From Prevotella sp. (lineage in GTDB: Bacteria; Bacteroidota; Bacteroidia; Bacteroidales; Dysgonomonadaceae), in NCBI GenBank assembly GCA_031260865.1, contig JAISKQ010000164.1, positions 1 to 7,639 on the forward strand: 7,639 nucleotides of DNA, given 5' to 3'. Positions 6,101 through 7,639 of the stretch are shown piece by piece. The number at the start of each line of letters is the position of its first letter. The first letter of the stretch is position 1. A model generated the notes under the pieces. That model searched no databases and had not been told where the DNA came from. It worked only from the letters and a program-made list of their open reading frames with translations. Both the position numbers and the translations under genes were made by a program.

Positions 6101-7426
6101 CAGTCCGTTGCTGATAAAGATTGATTTAATATCCTGACCGCCAATGTCAAGTACAAACGAAACATTCGGATCGACATATTGCGCTCCCGAAAGGTGGGCA
6201 ATCGTTTCCACGATACCATAATCAAGTCCCAGCGCGGATTTCATCAGGTCTTCCCCGTAACCTGTGGCAGCCGAAGACAGGAATTTAACCGTCACTCCTT
6301 TTGCTTCCGCCTCTTTATAGAATAAGGATAATCCTTCCATTACTTTCTTCAGCGGATTACCTTCATTATTTCCGTAGTATTTATAGATAATGTTAGCGTC
6401 CGTATCCATTACCACAACTTTTGATGTTGTAGAACCGGAATCGATACCCAGAAAACATTCCACCTGTTTGTCCGTCCCCAACGCCTTAAAGTTGAGAGCC
6501 TTTATATTGCGGTTGGCGTCCCATCCGATATATTCAAGTTCATCCTTGAATAAGGGTTCTAACGCGTCCATATGATTTGACGTTGTTGACTCCGTCAGTT
6601 TTTCAACCAGCTCATTCAGGTCAAACGCGGCAACATCTTCTTCCTCATAAAGGGCTGAACCCCATGCCGGAAAATATTCCCCGTTTTCAGGGACGATTAT
6701 ATCCGAATCTTTTATTTTCAACACATCACGAAAAGCATTACGCAACGCGGGTATAAAAGTCAACGGTCCGCCGATACAGATTATCTTAGGTACTATATCG
6801 CATCCCCTCGCCAACGAGGTAACCGATTGCAACGCCACGGCATGGAGAATAGACGCCGAAATATCCGAAACAGGAATATTGCGGCTTATCAGGTTCTGCA
6901 CATCTGTTTTTGCAAACACGCCGCAACGCGACGCAATGGGATATATTTTTTCAAAATCAAGCGCTTTTTGTCCTAACTCTTCGATCGAAATATTCATCAG
7001 GCTTGCCATCTGGTCGATAAAAGCGCCTGTACCTCCGGCACAACTCCCGTTCATGCGAATATCGGGATGTCTTCCTTCACTGAAAAATACCATTTTGGCG
7101 TCCTCTCCGCCCAAGTCGATAAGGGTGTGCGCGGCAGGATATACGTTTTTGACAACTTCCACGGCAGCCACTACTTCCTGCACAAAGGAGATGCCTACGC
7201 GTTCGCCAATACCCATACCCGCCGAACCGGATATGTTTATATTGAACTTTGCATCGGGATATAGTTCAATTACCTTTTGTAATTCGGCGACCAAGGTTTG
7301 TTGGATGTTTGCCTGATGGCGACAGTAAGATTTGTAAATAATCTGTTTTTCAGTATTTAAAACCACAATCTTCACAGTCGTCGATCCTACATCAACTCCC
7401 ATTTTGTATTGTTGTCTGTTGCTCAT
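3179..7426 (-). CDS. Large acyl-CoA dehydratase activase-related protein (two BcrAD/BadFG ATPase domains + DUF2229 + HgdB-like region)
   Basis: This 1415-residue protein belongs to the family of ATP-driven electron activators (HgdC, BadF/BadG, BcrA/BcrD) fused to further domains. ATPase domain 1 spans about 9-265: phosphate loop DVGSTTVK (12-19), LGGEDAK (105-111), CAGGTG with Cys129, and SRCGVF with Cys168. ATPase domain 2 spans about 325-590: DSGSTTSK (329-336), IGGQDIK (428-434), CSAGCG with Cys452, SRCTVF with Cys491, and QGGTFRN (544-550). A four-cysteine motif follows (615, 618, 622, 641). A DUF2229-type domain starts near 680 (IGIPRVLNMFDNYPFWHTL), with NICFPAK (730-736). The C-terminal HgdB-like portion contains SFGCGPDSF (944-952), YGNNEVCYPS (1065-1074), QTGGQCRATN (1101-1110), QPFGCIANH (1366-1374) and LDIDGGIAEVNLQNR (1396-1410). 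The length is normal for this fused class and the frame is intact. The ATG at 7426 is chosen; Met9 (7402), right before the phosphate loop, is a less likely alternative. Its substrate or partner is unknown, and no separate dehydratase subunits are in the window. Confidence 0.9.
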   Translation of the reverse strand: MSNRQQYKMGVDVGSTTVKIVVLNTEKQIIYKSYCRHQANIQQTLVAELQKVIELYPDAKFNINISGSAGMGIGERVGISFVQEVVAAVEVVKNVYPAAHTLIDLGGEDAKMVFFSEGRHPDIRMNGSCAGGTGAFIDQMASLMNISIEELGQKALDFEKIYPIASRCGVFAKTDVQNLISRNIPVSDISASILHAVALQSVTSLARGCDIVPKIICIGGPLTFIPALRNAFRDVLKIKDSDIIVPENGEYFPAWGSALYEEEDVAAFDLNELVEKLTESTTSNHMDALEPLFKDELEYIGWDANRNIKALNFKALGTDKQVECFLGIDSGSTTSKVVVMDTDANIIYKYYGNNEGNPLKKVMEGLSLFYKEAEAKGVTVKFLSSAATGYGEDLMKSALGLDYGIVETIAHLSGAQYVDPNVSFVLDIGGQDIKSIFISNGLISNIELNESCSAGCGSFLQNFASTMNMQLSDFARAACLAKYPSDLGSRCTVFMNSKVKQSLRENAGNDDIAAGLAYSVVKNCLFKVLKISNLNLLGDHIVVQGGTFRNDAVYRALEILSGKTVSSTDHPELMGALGAALYARRLWKKDGKETDFQGRDALFDVNSIESKELTCKGCTNLCSVLRFKFNNGNISYAGNKCEKVFYNKNGERKQGYNAFDRKNEILFARPVNADNIERGKTIGIPRVLNMFDNYPFWHTLLSECGFNVRLSPESTFPLYQKGVGGVMSDNICFPAKLVHGHILTLIEQKVDRIFYPIVPKEEKEFGQSSNSFNCPVVSGYPDVIQSSIDPSGRHNIPFDEPVITFSSNKALLKGCFNYLAGLGVSKSVFDKAFQKALAVKEGLKQDLYNFQKELLDRAEETGELTFVVAGRPYHTDPLIHQKVGQILSDLGVTVLTDDVFRKPESHGFGKLNIVSQWSYPNRVVQAAMEVAKLPQNIQLIQLNSFGCGPDSFFMDETHDILKAVGKNITVLRIDEIASPGSIRLRLRSLVESLKAVKSYDTVSANQYKGYSVPYKKETDLKKTILLPWLCDFISPFAPAIGELLGLKVQNLPKSNKISADLGLMYGNNEVCYPSTLVLGDIINALQSGNYDVQDIVLAITQTGGQCRATNYIAQIKKGLQNAGFNDIPVIALTSGNTYQNDESEFTLEWKKLAKLAIPIVLYGDGLQQMHSAISVREQKAGTSQEVFDFYIERGIDAIRAKDARTLFRLLKEAVEDFNNVPIFDKDYSKVGLIGEIFVKYNNYAQSNITEWLRSRNVEVSTPPLLDFLMQFFVNSKVNVANGLDEETIFSKTLKPLIWWYINGKVRKSERILSKFKFYEPSESIYAKAEAASEVLNLSNQFGEGWLIPGEIAHYARKGVNKVVCLQPFGCIANHIVAKGVEKRIKEIYPNMNILYLDIDGGIAEVNLQNRLHFMI

Positions 7427-7443
7427 AGTTATGTCGGTTAAGT

Positions 7444-7639
7444 TTAGTTATTACAAGGTTTTAGCGCGTTTATCGTGAATTTTATCACATATTTTTCATG
7501 ATTGGCTATCAACTCATTATAGGTACTTGGCGGAATTTCCATCAAGGTCATCGCCATATTTCCAAACATAAAAGGAAACATACACAAAGACAGGATATTC
7601 AATAAAAAGTCGGCGGCAGGAGTTTCCCTTATCGTTCCT
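7444..7639 (-). CDS. Probable TetR/AcrR-type transcriptional regulator (partial, C-terminal 64 residues)
   Basis: An open minus-strand frame enters from the right window edge and ends at the TAA at 7444-7446. The last 64 residues include FLLNILSLCMFPFMFG (residues 11-26 of the fragment) and a polar helical tail ending in NALKPCNN. The pattern 'N-I-x-S-L-C-x-F-P-F' followed by a helix resembles the C-terminal ligand-binding/dimerisation domain of TetR-family regulators in Bacteroidetes. The DNA-binding helix-turn-helix would lie outside the window, so the family assignment rests on this similarity only. The stop is 17 bp before the activase start, with no room for a separate promoter in the gap, so the two genes are probably co-transcribed and this protein may control the activase. 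It could also be an unrelated helical protein. Confidence 0.55.
   Translation of the reverse strand, partial: GTIRETPAADFLLNILSLCMFPFMFGNMAMTLMEIPPSTYNELIANHEKYVIKFTINALKPCNN

Noticed and set aside
6879..7316. 145-codon plus-strand open frame opposite ATPase domain 1
   Set aside because: It is fully antisense to conserved activase motifs and its Ser/Pro-rich translation has no recognisable family.
7563..7570. Minus-strand TAnnTTTG match (TATGTTTG) as an activase promoter
   Set aside because: It is inside the regulator coding frame with no TTTG at the expected distance; a chance match is more likely.

Overview
The window looks like a chromosomal segment of an anaerobic member of the Bacteroidetes, most likely order Bacteroidales. 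Four things point there: a 615-residue KorA in which the gamma and alpha domains of 2-oxoglutarate:ferredoxin oxidoreductase are fused; TAnnTTTG-type promoter boxes with little Shine-Dalgarno signal; AT-rich intergenic DNA carrying low-complexity strings such as CTTGTAA and CTCAAAA; and a giant two-ATPase acyl-CoA dehydratase activase typical of strict anaerobes. The genus cannot be fixed from the sequence alone.

All recognisable genes are on the minus strand, so transcription runs from the right edge to the left. Order in that direction: (1) the C-terminal 64 residues of a probable TetR-type regulator (7444-7639, cut by the window edge); (2) after 17 bp, a 1415-residue BadF/BcrA/HgdC-type activase fused to DUF2229 and HgdB-like regions (3179-7426), probably in the same operon; (3) a 976-bp gene-free interval (2203-3178) full of repeats; (4) korA (355-2202); (5) after 4 bp, korB (1-350, only its first 116 residues).

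KorAB oxidatively decarboxylates 2-oxoglutarate to succinyl-CoA and reduces ferredoxin, or runs in reverse for reductive TCA-type carboxylation. The large activase belongs to the family that uses ATP hydrolysis to push low-potential electrons, normally taken from ferredoxin or flavodoxin, into a [4Fe-4S] partner such as a 2-hydroxyacyl-CoA dehydratase. A link between ferredoxin-reducing KorAB and a ferredoxin-consuming activase is chemically plausible but only inferred, since the long repeat-rich interval suggests separate transcription units.

The two most unusual things here are: (a) the activase carries two complete ASKHA ATPase modules, each with the cluster-binding cysteine pair at the same 39-residue spacing as in HgdC, so one chain may form the cluster site that HgdC builds as a homodimer, and the same chain also holds a Cys-rich linker and the putative electron-accepting domains; (b) the intergenic region is built from nested repeats: a 26-bp direct repeat pair bracketing a 14-bp inverted repeat, plus two arrays of a 7-nt unit each preceded by the same GCGCCATTCTT word.
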